A DNA stretch of 64,000 bases from Fallopia convolvulus (taxonomy: Eukaryota; Streptophyta; Magnoliopsida; Caryophyllales; Polygonaceae). The position numbers and the translations under genes were made by a program. The stretch spans positions 10,278,501 through 10,342,500 of the forward strand of contig OZ024724.1 of the NCBI GenBank assembly GCA_964016875.1. Reading direction: 5' to 3'. Positions 10,876 through 23,214 of the stretch are shown piece by piece. The notes beneath the pieces were generated by a model. The model was not told the origin of the DNA and searched no databases. It was given only the letters and a program-made list of their open reading frames with translations. Each line of letters begins with the position of its first letter. Position 1 is the stretch's first letter.

Positions 10876-12302
10876 CACTGTTCTAAAAAACGCCCTAGGC
10901 GGCCGCCTAGGCGCTGGGCGGGCGAGTTCCGCACAGATTTTGGCATAGGCGGGCTTCTGGGCGGGTTTAAGAGCTAGGCGGAGGTCTAGGAGGGTCTGGG
11001 CGGGCATAGGTGGGTCTGGGCGGGCATAGGCGGATGATTAATCGGTCTAGGCGGATTTAGGAGCTAGGGTTATTTTTTCTGTTTCAATTGAATCTCGCCG
11101 CTTTTTTGGCATTCTCACTTCCTCGTTCTCCTCTCTCATTCCCAATAGTATAGATTAACCATCAATATTACTAGTGACGATTGAATCCTGGGGACAGCCA
11201 TCACCGGCGACGATTCTCCTTCTCCCCTCTTCGTTCTCGTTTTCTGGTTTGGTGCTGTGGTGCTGCCACTGGTGTCGTCCTGTGCAACTGTGCTAGTTCT
11301 CGTTCCTCTATAAGCTTCAGCGAATGGCCAAGGCCGCATCAGCTCTAGTGCTCCACGCATCCACTAGCCAAACGACGTCCGCCCGATGCTCGCCCACGCA
11401 TCCCCTGCTCCACTTTTGGTTCATGTAGGTTCTCGTTATCTGGTTTAATTTGGTTCGTTTTTATGTTTGTGCTCATTCTCGTTTTTAGGTTTTGATTCCT
11501 TATTTCTTGGTTTGTCTTATTGAATTTGTATGTATTGAACTTGAATTGTTGATCTGCAGCATCAATTTTGTTTCAATTTTGTTTTTTGGGTGTGAGTGAC
11601 AGACAACACTGGTTTTTTGGTTGTTGATGTGCAGGAAGTGTAGCTCAATTCTTGTTTTCATTTTTTTGTTTTCATTGTTGATGTCTAAGTCAATTTTTTT
11701 TCTTTCAATCTGAAAAGGTATCTAATTCAATTTTTTAGTCATAGCACATATCAGTAATTTAGGATAAGAGAAAAGTTATGTATTTCAAAATTTCTGTTTT
11801 CTTTATTCTGTATCTTATACAGTTATACCTTACCATGCTGTAATTGGAATGGTTTGTAAGTTGAAAGGAAAAATCTATTAGTTTCTTATGTTTGCACAGA
11901 GTGTTGAAATTAGAATTAGAATTTTATAACCTTCTAAAAAAAATTATTCATTGAACATACATCACTGTTGTGTGTTTTGTTTGAACACACACCACTGCTT
12001 ATGTTGGTGAGTTCAACTCAAATGCGTTTATTGCCTATATGGCTATATGTTGTGTACTTGTGTGTGTTATGTGTTAAATTTTTGTAGGAAATTACCATGT
12101 CTTCATCAATGCTAATTAGTAATTAGCATATGGAGTTTATGAAATATTAATAGGTATTTATATTATATAGTATGGGCCGTAAGGTATATTATTAGAAATC
12201 ATAATTTACTATTTTTATATATAGATTAGAAATTTGAACAAAATAATAGACGTGAAATACAAGGAAATGACTAATATCATCTAAATCCGCCTAGACCCCA
12301 CC

Positions 12303-12334
<32 letters not shown>

Positions 12335-12378
12335 CCCACTCACCGCCTAGCTCCCGCCTAGCGTTTTTTAGAACACTA
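10876..12378. mobile_element. Non-autonomous hAT-like DNA transposon inside the Athila LTR
   Basis: An 8-bp direct repeat CCGGTGAC flanks it at 10868-10875 and 12379-12386. The ends are inverted: CACTGTTCTAAAAAACGC at the left, and TAGTGTTCTAAAAAACGC as the reverse complement of the right end. The 8-bp duplication and the YAGTGTTCTAAA-type terminus fit hAT elements. Subterminal GC-rich repeats (variants of CCTAGGCGG) fill about 10895-11060 and 12280-12362, on opposite strands at the two ends. The 1.2-kb middle is AT-rich with no transposase frame, so the element depended on a transposase elsewhere. A single copy of CCGGTGAC restores a continuous LTR. Confidence 0.8.
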
Positions 12379-12779
12379 CCGGTGACCGACTCGGACCGAC
12401 ACGGAGGAACTCGGGCCCGAGTTACTGTGCATGTCGGTCCGAGGTTGGAAACTTCCAAGTCGGGCCCGGCGTTGTTGCAACTCGGTCCGGACCTCGTTCC
12501 ACCTTCTCCTTGTTGGCTTTCCTCTTGTTCTTCTTCATGGCTTGCTCCTCTCTTTCCCGCTTTAGCTCGGCCTTTGCTCCATGTCTCGACCCTCCTTCAA
12601 ATCGATCCTCGATTCATGCCAAATTACCTACAAAACACACAAAATGCGCATAGTCTCCGAATCTCATAGAAATACGGGAACTAAGCTAAAAAGGAACAAA
12701 ACACGCAAGAAAAGGGGAAAAAGAAACATATTTACAAAGGAAATCACATATGAAAACACCACCAAATAAAGAGACATCA

Positions 12780-12816
12780 AAATACCCCATACTTAAACTT
12801 GCTTGTCCTCAAGCAA
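12780..12816 (-). promoter_or_regulatory. Athila polypurine tract with adjacent hairpin
   Basis: On the minus strand, AAGTATGGGGTATT directly precedes the LTR start (TGATGTC) and is the plus-strand primer tract. Upstream of it (12799-12816) is a perfect 7-bp-stem hairpin TTGCTTG-AGGA-CAAGCAA. The same hairpin and tract occur in the other two Athila elements. Confidence 0.75.
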
Positions 12817-14529
12817 TAACAATGTAAGCAAGACCGAAACATAATCTTCAAGTAAAGCCTCGTATGAAAACACATTTTAAGCACAAGTGATTGATATTCA
12901 AGCAAGATTACATCATCACACATGATTAAGTGTTCCAAGGAATAGAGTCAATGCAACTAAGCCTCACTTTAGGGATATGTGAATGTGTATCACTCATCAT
13001 GTGTTTGGGTTTAGCAATGAACACTCAAGCTCAAAATTCATGCAAGTAAGGAATTTACTATTGAAGCTAATATCACCAATTCCTCCACCTAGAGATGCCT
13101 AATACAAAGTACACAAAGAATTTTGAACTTGGCTCAATGGAGGTCCTCAAAGAGGTTCTATTCGGCTGGGTTGTAATGGGGCTTTTGGTATTTCTCAAAG
13201 TGGGAATTATTTGGTCTTGTGGTGCTTACAATGGGGATTGAACAACCTAAACTCTCACCAACTTCACCAAAATTCCACAATTACTTTCACACTCACCCAA
13301 AAGACTTAACATTTTTCCTTTCAACCCAAAATTTCACTTAACATTCCACTTCATCTTTGCTCTTAGGCTTTTTGTTGGATTTTCCACACTTTCTACATTT
13401 TGGACCGACTTTCTTATGACATCAGGCCCGATGTTGCGTGTAACTCGGTCGGACCCTTTTTTCTTCACTTAGGCCCTTTGCTTTCATTCCACTTTACATT
13501 TCCAACATTTTCTTTCTTTCTTTTCTTTCTTTTTCATTTTTGTACAACAAAGATGCACTACCCACATGATTCATAACACCATTCTTTGCCCTTAAACCCA
13601 AGAGAATCTCAACTCTTCAAATACAATCCAAACCTCTCTTCTAAAGTCCAATCCCATAAGGGTCAAGTCATATAAGGCTAGGAATAATATTTTTGAGGAG
13701 TTTCAAACAAAGGCTTAGGCTAGAACAGGGCTACAAACAAAGGATTAACTTCATGGTAAGATATGGAACATTTATGTGACTAGAAGAATAAAGTTCAAAA
13801 TCCATGTGACAATGCTAGGACAAATCTCATGACGGTCTTGGAAAATAGATAAACACCGCAATAGCAAGTTTTACTAAGCATGAATGAGCTAATCACAAAA
13901 GAAACATGAGGGATATGCAAATATGAACAAGCATCCCTAAAATGGCCAAAAATCAATCTCACAAGGGTCACTCATACTTAGTTGCATAAGAACTCATCCT
14001 AGAACTCACATGTTCAATAAAACAAGCAAGATATCATGATCACATCAAAAGCAACATCATTTTAGAGGCTAAACTATCCAAAAATATGCAAAGGAATTTA
14101 CATGCTCACATCATCATTAGCTTTTATTTTGGCAATCTAAGATGGGAATTTCTAGTCCAAAACCAACAAAACAAAAAATCTTTTTGTTGTTCTTAACACA
14201 ATTTTTCAATTTTTTTATGGATTTTTTTTTATTGCAAAAATTTTTCTAAAACCAAAAACTCATCCATTCAAGACCAAATTAATCATCCATGTCTTTCATC
14301 AAACCACAAACCAAGAACCAAACATCCCAAACACAAACTAAAAACAAAAAACAAATATCCTCAAAATAACAAACAAACATAAGCAAGTGAAATCATGAAC
14401 ACACTTACCCCCACCCCATACTTAAAATTTTGATGTCCCCATCAAACAAGGAAACCAAAACTTTAAAAGCAAGAGAGAAGAGTATGAAAAGCTCACAATT
14501 TCTTATTCTTCAATGGCATGTTTAGGATC
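12817..14529 (-). other. 3' untranslated region of truncated Athila
   Basis: About 1.7 kb of A/C-rich DNA with no coding frame of interest. It includes two Gypsy palindrome motifs (about 13403-13450: GGACCGACTTTC, GGCCCGATG) and resembles the 50814-52300 stretch of the complete Athila in layout, including the phrase CGGC(T/C)GGGTTGTAATGGGGCT near 13160 and 51147. Confidence 0.6.
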
Positions 14530-16795
14530 AATTGGCGAGGACGAGAGCCCATGAGGCTCTAACTTCTTCGCTTGGACCGGCCTTATCATAGAACTTCTTC
14601 ACTCGATGACCATTCACTTTGAAATATGACCTCGTTCATCAACCAAGTCCACCGCACCATGAGCATAGATACGGTGGACCACAAATGGTCCGCTCCACCT
14701 AGTCCTTAACTTCCCCGGGAAAAGTTTAAGCCTTGAATTGAAAAGGAGAACCTTGTCACCGGTTTGATAGGTCTTTGGAATTAACTTCCTATCATGCCAC
14801 TTCTTGGTCTTCTCCTTGTACAACTTGGAGTTCTCATAGGCTTTCAACCTCAATTCTCCCAACTCATGAAGCTCTAGAAACCTTTTCTCACCGACCAAGT
14901 TGATATCCCAATTCATCTCCTTGAGAGCCCATTTTGCCTTGTGCTCAACCTCTACCGGGAGATGGCATGCCTTGCCATAAACTAGATTGAAGGGTGTAGT
15001 TCCCAAAGGTGTCTTAAAGGCGGTTCTATAAGCCCAAAGTGCATCATCGAGCTTAGAGGCCCAATCTTTCCTTGATCGAGATACGGTCTTCTCCAAGATA
15101 GCCTTGATTTGACGGTTTGACACCTCGACTTGCCCGCTTGTTTGAGGATGATAAGGAGTAGCAACTCGATGAGACACCCCATACTTGATCAACACATTCT
15201 CGAAGCACCTCTCAATGAAATGAGGTCCGCCATCACTTATGAGAACCCTAGGCACACCAAACCTTGCAAAAATGTTGTTTTTCAAGAACTTCATCACCAC
15301 CCTAGCATCATTGGTTCTTGTTGGTATGGCCTCCACCCATTTTGAGACATAGTCTTCGGCTACCAAGATGTACTTGTAAGGCCCCGATGTGGGAAATGGT
15401 CCCATGAAATCAATACCCCATACATCAAATAACTCAACTTCTAGAATGCCAGTTTGAGGAGTCTCATTCCTCCTTGATAGGTTCCCCTCTCTTTGGCACT
15501 CCTCACACTTCCTCACATAATCATGCACATCCTTGAACATGGTTGGCCAATAATAACCACATTGAAGAATTTTTGAAGTGGTTTTGGAACTATTAGCGTG
15601 ACCCCCCGTAGGCAAGGAATGGCAATGGTGAATTATGCTCTCAACCTCTTCACTTGACACACACCGTCTATAGATTTGATCACTCCCTTCCTTGTAGAGA
15701 TGTGGATCATCCCAAAAATATTGTCTAGCATCATGTAAGAATTTCTTCCTAGCTTGATAAGACAAATTTGGTGGGATCACTCCCCCTACGGCAAAGTTAG
15801 CAAAGTCCGCAAACCAAGGGGAATCCCCTCGTCTTACGACACTAATAGAAAGAAGGCAAGTGGGAGAGAAAGAATCAATCAATTGAGAACGAGAAGGAAT
15901 GAAAATCGAGTTAGGAAACTTACTTTCTTCCATGGACCGACATTGAAGTGTACCGAGCCCGACATGGTTGGACGCCGGTCTAGCTTCGCAGACACACAGG
16001 TAACTCGGGCCCGATGTTGAAGACCTCGGTCCCAACTCATTTGTACCTGCCCTGCCTTTGGTTCGATGTTCTGGACCTCGGGCCCGACTTACTTGGTTCG
16101 TCGATCCACCTTTCCTTTCCTCCTTTCCGCTCATGAGAACTTCATCTGCTCTTGCATCATCTATAGTCAAACCATCCTCCATCTCCAACATGTACTCAAT
16201 GGGCAAACGGGATAGATGATCAGCTACCACATTTTCCGCACCGGTTTTGTCCTTGATCTCATGGTCAAACTCTTGGAGAAGGAGCATCCACCTTAGAAGC
16301 CTCGGCTTTGCATCTTTCTTCTTCATGAGGTATTTGATTGCCACATGGTCCGTGAAGACTACCATCTTTGATCCCACAAGATATGAACGGAATTTCTCAA
16401 ATGCAAACACTATCGCAAGAAACTCTTTCTCCGTCGTTGTGTAATTGCACTGAGTTTCATCCAAAGTTTTGCTTGCGTAGTAGATGGAATGCAACTTTCC
16501 ATCCTTCCTTTGCCCAAGGACGGCCCCTACGGCCAAGTCACTAGCATCACACATCACCTCGAATGAAGATTCCAATCGGGTGCCGCCATTATTGGAGCCG
16601 AAATCAAGGCATCTCTCAACCTACAAAAAGAACTCATGCAATCCTCGGAAAACTCAAAGGGCACATCCTTCATCAAGAGGTTAGACAATGGTTTTGCAAT
16701 CTTAGAAAAATCCTTGATGAACCGTCTATAAAATCCCACATGACCTAAGAAACTCCTAACATCACGAACACAAGAGGGAGGAGGTAGTTTGCCTC
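14530..16795 (-). pseudogene. Athila pol, C-terminal half (RNase H and integrase)
   Basis: A 653-codon open frame (16575-14614) covers RNase H (VMCDASDLAVGAVLGQ, TTTEKEFLAIVFAFE, FTDHVAIKYL), a variable linker and integrase with an intact zinc finger (HCHSLPTGGHANS...CEECQREGN) and the catalytic residues in GIDFMGPFP, ISDGGPHF and GQVEVSNRQ. Upstream, a separate frame (16739-16554, GFYRRFIKDFSKIAKP) is the RT thumb, so a frameshift lies near 16570. A second frameshift at about 14612 displaces the last residues. The linker (about 15940-16110) is dense in GGGCCCGA-type palindromes, at the same place as in the complete Athila. Truncated at about 16795. Confidence 0.9.
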
Positions 16796-16934
16796 CTGGC
16801 TCATGCTGATTGTATCCCTTAACTACCAGCCTTGCGTTATTTCTGACCGCATTACCTTCATCATCAAGTTAATTCCTGAATACCCAACGTGTTCCAATGA
16901 CAGATCTTCCCTTTGGCATCGAGACCAGATGCCA
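16796..16934 (-). pseudogene. Copia RT sliver between two insertions
   Basis: About 45 codons of Copia RT (motifs GRSVIGTRWVFRN, LDDEGNAVRN, ARLVVKGYNQ) with one in-frame stop after WVFRN. It continues directly from the RT start at 23215-23450 once the Del-like element is removed; TGCCA at 16930-16934 is one half of that element's target duplication. Confidence 0.85.
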
Positions 16935-18877
16935 TGTAACATCCCCGACCAAAATGCATATGTCATTCGGCATTCATATAAGATTAAGAGCATATGCATA
17001 ACATAGTGGCATGATATATAGTGCATTTTTAACAGTAATATTTATTTTCTATTTAAATTTATTATATTTTAAAAAGTTTTTAAGCAAAAGTTAGTTATTA
17101 ATTATTTCAGGGTAAAGTTTATAGTAAAGGAGATTCGAGGGTGAAAAACGTAATTTTCTAAATGCCTTTGCCGACTTTCACCAAGATAGCCGACTTGGCT
17201 TCTTGCAATATATATGTACGTAATTGATGTATTTCATTTAAGCCACGCACAAAAAAAATACGAGAGAAGTGGAAATTTTGATGGGTTTGAGTTTAATTTC
17301 GGTTATTTTTGTTGGATCTGGTCCAAGATCTCTTCTATCGGGTTTTAATTTTGAAGTACAAGATTGATTTGGTAAGTTTTTAATTAGTTAATGATTTATC
17401 TGGATTTTTCTTATTTTTCCAGATCTAGATCTACAGTTGATTTTGATTTGAAAATCGGTTGATCTATAGTTCTCAGAGGGTGTTTTTGATATCGGATTTA
17501 TATTCGGTAAAAGATTTCAGAGTAATTTTAGGGTTTTCCTTGTAATGATATTAGGGAACCCTTTGATCAAGTTTTTCATAAAGGTTTGAACTAGAAAAAT
17601 GTTCCTTTATATATATAGTTTATTGTTGTCAAGTTTTAAAGGATTTGGATATATATGCAAGAAGTTATAATGCATTCTGGCATTTTATTGCATTTGGGGT
17701 TAGAGTTTATAAGAGTAAAGAGCCTAATTTGCATTGGGTTACATATAGGAGCCCAAGTAATAGACCGTGGTCATAGTCAAGGGGGAGAAATATAGTATCT
17801 GCTTTAAACAGGTGAGTATAGACCGGAGATTAAACCATATGTGCTATATAGATATATATGCTATATGTATATATGTGAGTATAGATCGGAGATTCAACCC
17901 TATGTGCTATATGTAAAATATGAATATATGGATATATGCTCTATATGTGGTATATGAGATATATGAATATATGTGCTATATGAGCTATATGGATATATGT
18001 GGTATATGGATTATATGAATATATGTTTTTATATGATAGCTCTGAAATTTCCAGAGTTGTTTGTACAGAAAATATGATAGCAGATGGCATATGATATATG
18101 ATTACAGAATGCACTTGATTGCATAGCATATTGCAATGAGATTAAAAGGACATGTGACTGTCTTGCCTTGAACTGTAATTCAGGAAATCTACGGATTTCT
18201 TTGTTAAAGCGACCTACGGGTCATACAGGATCTACGGATCATACAGGACCTACGGGTCAATATTCAGGAGATCTTCGGATTTCTTTGTTAAAGGGGCCAT
18301 AAGAGACAATATTCAGGAAATCTTCGGATTTCTTTGCTAAAGGGACCATAAGAGTCCATATACAGTAAACCCGGGGCAGATTCAGGCTTGAACAGTTCAC
18401 AGAATAATAAATCGGATACATCAGCATTTGCATTTGCATAGTAAATTCATATATGACATATATAATATGTAGGAATATGTATATTGACTAAATGTTTGAC
18501 TCTGTGTGAAATAATTGATGATGGTTTATATTCACTGAGTATGCGACTCACGTAAACCGCAAAATAATTTTTCAGGTTCAGCTAGTTCTTACTGACGTGT
18601 GTCCGTGTAGAGGTCACATTCATACAGGTCGGCCGGCTGAAGCTCTAAGCAACCTTCTCCTCCTCATTTTGCATGATAGACATATGGGTTGTAATATAAG
18701 TTAAGAGTGATAGATGTTTTAGTATGAGCAGTAACGACATAGAATTGTTTGTGTGCAACCTTTCATAGTTGTTAATTCCGCTTTGTGCTTATATGGATAA
18801 TTTTTATATGTGAATTATCTTCTTATATAGGAGATAAGTTTTATAGAGTATACGTCATAGGGTATAGGGGTGTTACA
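16935..18877 (+). repeat. 5' LTR of Del-like element
   Basis: Begins TGTAACATCC and ends GGGGTGTTACA. It contains an ATATATG-rich block (about 17860-18030) and a block of imperfect repeats of CTACGGATCATACAGG and GATCTTCGGATTTCTTTG (about 18185-18345). Near-identical to 21272-23214. Confidence 0.95.
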
Positions 18878-18886
18878 GTTAGTTTT

Positions 18887-18902
18887 TGGTATCAGAGCAG
18901 GG
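18887..18902 (+). other. Primer-binding site (initiator tRNA-Met)
   Basis: TTGGTATCAGAGCAGG lies 9 bases after the 5' LTR. The TGGTATCAGAGC core is complementary to the 3' end of plant initiator tRNA-Met, the usual primer of chromovirus and Copia elements. Confidence 0.85.
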
Positions 18903-19139
18903 ATATGATTCTTTAAGGGCATGCATTCATAAGCATATGTAATTGACAATAGATTGCATTCATGAGCATGATGCATAAAGGAGAGAAGGTTCAGCCGCGC
19001 CATGTCAGTCTATAGAAGCATCTCATACAACAGTACATGAACATACATTTCATACACATGAGCCATTAGAAGAGGAAGTACAAAGGAAATGGTAAAGGTA
19101 CATACAGTTTATCGAAATTGTCTAATACAAGTGGATATA

Positions 19140-20770
19140 GTAGAGTTAGCAATTGATCTGATCTTGTCCTGCCCGAGTTTGATATTATATTGGATATGAT
19201 TGGTTGTCAAGATAACATGCTAAAGTGGATTGTTTTACAAAGAGGTAGTGATAGACTCGCTTGGGAAATCTAGAGTGATTTTCTATGGTAATAGACAAAT
19301 GGTACCCACTTGCCTAATATCTGCAATAGCGGCTTTTCGCATGATCAGAGAGGTATGTGAGGCATATCTGGCCCATGTTATAGACAATACAGTTGAATGT
19401 GATGAGGTTGCAGATATTCAGTTGTTAGAGATTTTCTAGATGTGTTTCCAAAAGATCTTCCAGGATTTGCCAATTGATAGAGAGATAGAGTTTACTATGA
19501 AATTAATGTTAGGTATTACACCGATTTCTATTCCTCCATATCGGATGGGTCTTCTAGAGTTACAGGAACTGAAGAAACAGTTTCATGATTTGTTGGACAA
19601 AGTATTCATTAATGCTATGTATCATATGACTTTGCATAGATTACAGAAAGTTGAATCAGGTGACAGTGAAGAACAAATATCCATTGCCAAGAATAGATGA
19701 TGTATTTGATTAACTTTAAGGAGCAAAGGTATTTTCGAAGATTGACTTTCAATCAGGATATCATCAGTTAAACATAGCTAAAGATGACATTATCAAGACA
19801 ACATTCAGAACTCGATATGGGCATTATGAGTTTTTTTGGTAATTCTATTTGGTTTGACTAATGCACCAGCAGAATTTATGGATTTAATGAACAAGGTATT
19901 TCAATCATTTCTATACAAATTTGTTATCATCATTATTCATGATATATTGGTATATTCGTGGAGTACAACTGAGCATGTTGATCATTTGTCTACTGTGCTA
20001 GAAGTCTTGAGGGAAAAACAATTGTTTGCTAAACTGAGAAAGTGTGAATTCTGGTTGGATCATATGGTATTTTTAGGACATATGGTATCTGGAAGAGGTA
20101 TAGAGGATTGATTCTAAAAAGGTTTGAAGCAGTGGTAAATTGGGAAGCATCAACTACAGTTACAGAAGTTCGTATCTTTCTTAGTATGGTTGGATACTAC
20201 AGACTATTAGTGGAAGGATTCTATATTACAGTTGCACCACTTACGAAATTGCTATGAAAGAATGTTTCATTCAAATGGTATTCTGCATGCAAACATGTCT
20301 TATTGAGTTAAAGTACCAACGGAATACAATAGCAATACTGAGAATTCTTACAAGTACAAGAGGATTTGGTATTTACAGTGATGTTTCATATCAGAGACTT
20401 GATTGTGTCTTTATGATGGATGGAAAGTAACTGCATATGCATCACGATAGTATCGATCCCATGAAGTTTCTTATCATGTACATGATTTAGAGCTGGCAGT
20501 AGTAGTATTTTCCCTAAAGATTTAGCAACATTATCTATATGGAGAAACATTTCATATATTTACAAATCATAAGAGTTGATGTATTTGATGAGCCAAAAGG
20601 AGTTGAACATGCGACAGAGGCGCTGGATGGAACTATTGAAAGATTATGATTGTACAATCGAGTATCATCCGAAAAAGGCCAATGTTGTAGCAGATGTTTT
20701 GAGTCAAAAGTCTAGTAGTATAATGACAAATATGCACATGACTTCATTATCAGATTTGATTGCTTTGTGA
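19140..20770 (+). pseudogene. Degenerate Gypsy pol (RT and RNase H remnants)
   Basis: Fragments in several frames: protease-RT linker and RT start (19230-19700, with LPIDREIEF and ISIPPYRM), RT core (19836-20111, LFGLTNAPAEFMDLMN, KCEFWLDHMVFLGHMVS) and the RNase H end (20576-20770, KELNMRQRRWMELLKDYD, NVVADVLSQ). The catalytic FIDD motif reads IIHD, so the first Asp is His. No integrase is recognisable between 20771 and 21258. The domain order and sequence are chromovirus-like (Tekay/Del). Confidence 0.85.
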
Positions 20771-21257
20771 GATCTAAATGCTAGACTATAGTTAGGCACA
20801 GATGAGTATTGATTGCTACTTTTGATATTCGACCAGTTATGAGACAGAAAAATTAAAGATGCACATCTGTGATGGGAAGTTGATAGAAAGTATTGAACAA
20901 GTTCAACAAGGTAGAGATACGCCATTTGTTATTCAGGATGGCATATTGATGTTTGGCATACAGATTCGCATTATCTTCAGAATTAGCTCAGATTCATGAT
21001 TTTTCCATGTTAGTGTGTTACAGCGATATCGATCTGATACGTCACATGTGTTAAAAGATCAGAAGTACAGCTTGTAGAAAATCTAAGCTACATAGAAGAA
21101 CTGATCATGATAGCAGATTACAGTATCAAATAGTTGCAGAGGGAGATTCTGAAAGTAATTTAGAATAGTCATGGTATAGAAGAAACAGCTTGTGAAACGG
21201 AAGATAAGATGAGAAAGTCATATGAAGACATAGTGAATTTTGAGGACAAAATTCTTA

Positions 21258-21271
21258 TAGAGGGGGAGAAA
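21258..21271 (+). promoter_or_regulatory. Polypurine tract of Del-like element
   Basis: TAGAGGGGGAGAAA lies directly before the 3' LTR start TGTAACATC (21272) and would prime plus-strand DNA synthesis. Confidence 0.8.
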
Positions 21272-23214
21272 TGTAACATCCCCGACCAAAATGCATATGT
21301 CATTCGGCATTCATATAAGATTAAGAGCATATGCATAACATAGTGGCATGATATATAGTGCATTTTTAAAAGTAATATTTATTTTCTATTTAAATTTATT
21401 ATATTTTAAAAAGTTTTTAAGTAAAAGTTAGTTATTAATTATTTCAGGGTAAAGTTTATAGTAAAGGAGATTCGAGGGTAAAAAACGTGATTTTCTAAAT
21501 GCCTTTGCCGACTTTCACCAAGATAGCCGACTTGGCTTCTTGCAATATATATGTACGTAATTGATGTATTTCATTTAAGCCACGCACAAAAAAAATACGA
21601 GAGAAGTGGAAATTTTGATGGGTTTGAGTTTAATTTCGGTTATTTTTGTTGGATCTGGTCCAAGATCTCTTCTATCGGGTTTTAATTTCGAAGTACAAGA
21701 TTGATTTGGTAAGTTTTTAATTAGTTAATGATTTATCTGGATTTTTCTTATTTTTCCAGATCTAGATCTACAATTGATTTTGATTTGAAAATCGGTTGAT
21801 CTATAGTTCTCAGAGGGTGTTTTTGATATCGGATTTATATTCGGTAAAAGATTTCAGAGTAATTTTAGGGTTTTCCTTGTAATGATATTAGGGAGCCCTT
21901 TGATCAAGTTTTTCATAAAGGTTTGAACTAGAAAAATGTTCTTTTATATATATAGTTTATTGTTGTCAAGTTTTAAAGGATTTGGATATATATGCAAGAA
22001 GTTATAATGCATTCTGGCATTTTATTGCATTTGGGGTTAGAGTTTATAAGAGTAAATAGCCTAATTTGCATTGGGTTACATATAGGAGCCCAAGTAATAG
22101 ACCGTGGTCATAGTCAAGGGGGAGAAATATAGTATCTGCTTTAAACAGGTGAGTATAGACCGGAGATTAAACCATATGTGCTATATAGATATATATGCTA
22201 TATGTATATATGTGAGTATAGATCGGAGATTCAACCCTATGTGCTATATGTAAAATATGAATATATGGATATATGCTCTATATGTGGTATATGAGATATA
22301 TGAATATATGTGCTATATGAGCTATATGGATATATGTGGTATATGGATTATATGAATATATGTTTTTATATGATAGCTCTGAAATTTCCAGAGTTGTTTG
22401 TACAGAAAATATGATAGCAGATGGCATATGATATATGATTACAGAATGCACTTGATTGCATAGCATATTGCAATGAGATTAAAAGGACATGTGACTGTCT
22501 TGCCTTGAACTGTAATTCAGGAAATCTACGGATTTCTTTGTTAAAGCGACCTACGGGTCATACAGGATCTACGGATCATACAGGACCTACGGGTCAATAT
22601 TCAGGAGATCTTCGGATTTCTTTGTTAAAGGGGCCATAAGAGACAATATTCAGGAAATCTTCGGATTTCTTTGCTAAAGGGACCATAAGAGTCCATATAC
22701 AGTAAACCCGGGGCAGATTCAGGCTTGAACAGTTCACAGAATAATAAATCGGATACATCAGCATTTGCATTTGCATAGTAAATTCATATATGACATATAT
22801 AATATGTAGGAATATGTATATTGACTAAATGTTTGACTCTGTGTGAAATAATTGATGATGGTTTATATTCACTGAGTATGCGACTCACGTAAATCGCAAA
22901 ACAATTTTTCAGGTTCAGCTAGTTCTTACTGACGTGTGTCCGTGTAGAGGTCACATTCATACAGGTCGGCCGGCTGAAGCTCTAAGCAACCTTCTCCTCC
23001 TCATTTTGCATGATAGACATATGGGTTGTAATATAAGTTAAGAGTGATAGATGTTTTAGTATGAGCAGTAACGACATAGAATTGTTTGTGTGCAACCTTT
23101 TATGGTTGTTAATTCCGCTTTGTGCTTATATGGATAATTTTTATATGTGAATTATCTTCTTATATAGGAGATAAGTTTTATAGAGTATACGTCATAGGGT
23201 ATAGGGGTGTCACA
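21272..23214 (+). repeat. 3' LTR of Del-like element
   Basis: Same length as the 5' LTR (1943 bp) and nearly identical; the terminal TGTTACA reads TGTCACA here. Directly followed by the TGCCA target duplication. Confidence 0.95.

Larger units (their letters stand above)
9858..12779 (-). repeat. 3' LTR of truncated Athila (contains hAT-like insertion)
   Basis: On the minus strand it begins TGATGTCTC (12779) after the PPT and ends CGAGCGATCA (9858), giving TG...CA ends. Without the 1503-bp hAT-like insert and its 8-bp duplication the LTR is about 1411 bp. A TATA box (TATAAAAGG on the minus strand) lies at 10801-10810. Palindromes of the GTCGGGACCGAC/TCGGGCCCGA type cluster at about 10015-10105 and 12385-12490. 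The LTR part at 9858-10730 is repeated in inverted orientation at 1-869. Confidence 0.85.
9858..16795 (-). mobile_element. Truncated Athila-type Gypsy element (3' LTR, 3'UTR, half of pol)
   Basis: Minus-oriented. The 3' LTR lies at 9858-12779 (with a hAT-like insertion), then a PPT, 1.7 kb of untranslated region, and pol from its C-terminus back to the RT thumb at about 16790. The 5' LTR, gag, protease and RT core are missing, and Copia sequence resumes at about 16796. The same deletion must have removed about 115 codons of the Copia RT. Unlike the complete Athila at 49276-62677, there is no ATHILA ORF-1 gene downstream of pol. Confidence 0.85.
16935..23214 (+). mobile_element. Young Del/Tekay-like Gypsy deletion derivative, complete ends
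   Basis: Two LTRs of exactly 1943 bp (16935-18877 and 21272-23214) flank only 2394 bp of interior. TGCCA target duplications lie at 16930-16934 and 23215-23219. The primer site matches initiator tRNA-Met (TGGTATCAGAGC) and a polypurine tract precedes the 3' LTR. The interior has no gag, no complete protease and no integrase, and its RT is mutated at the catalytic Asp. I count about a dozen differences between the LTRs (under 1%), so it is the youngest datable insertion here. It must have been mobilised by proteins of another element. Confidence 0.93.
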
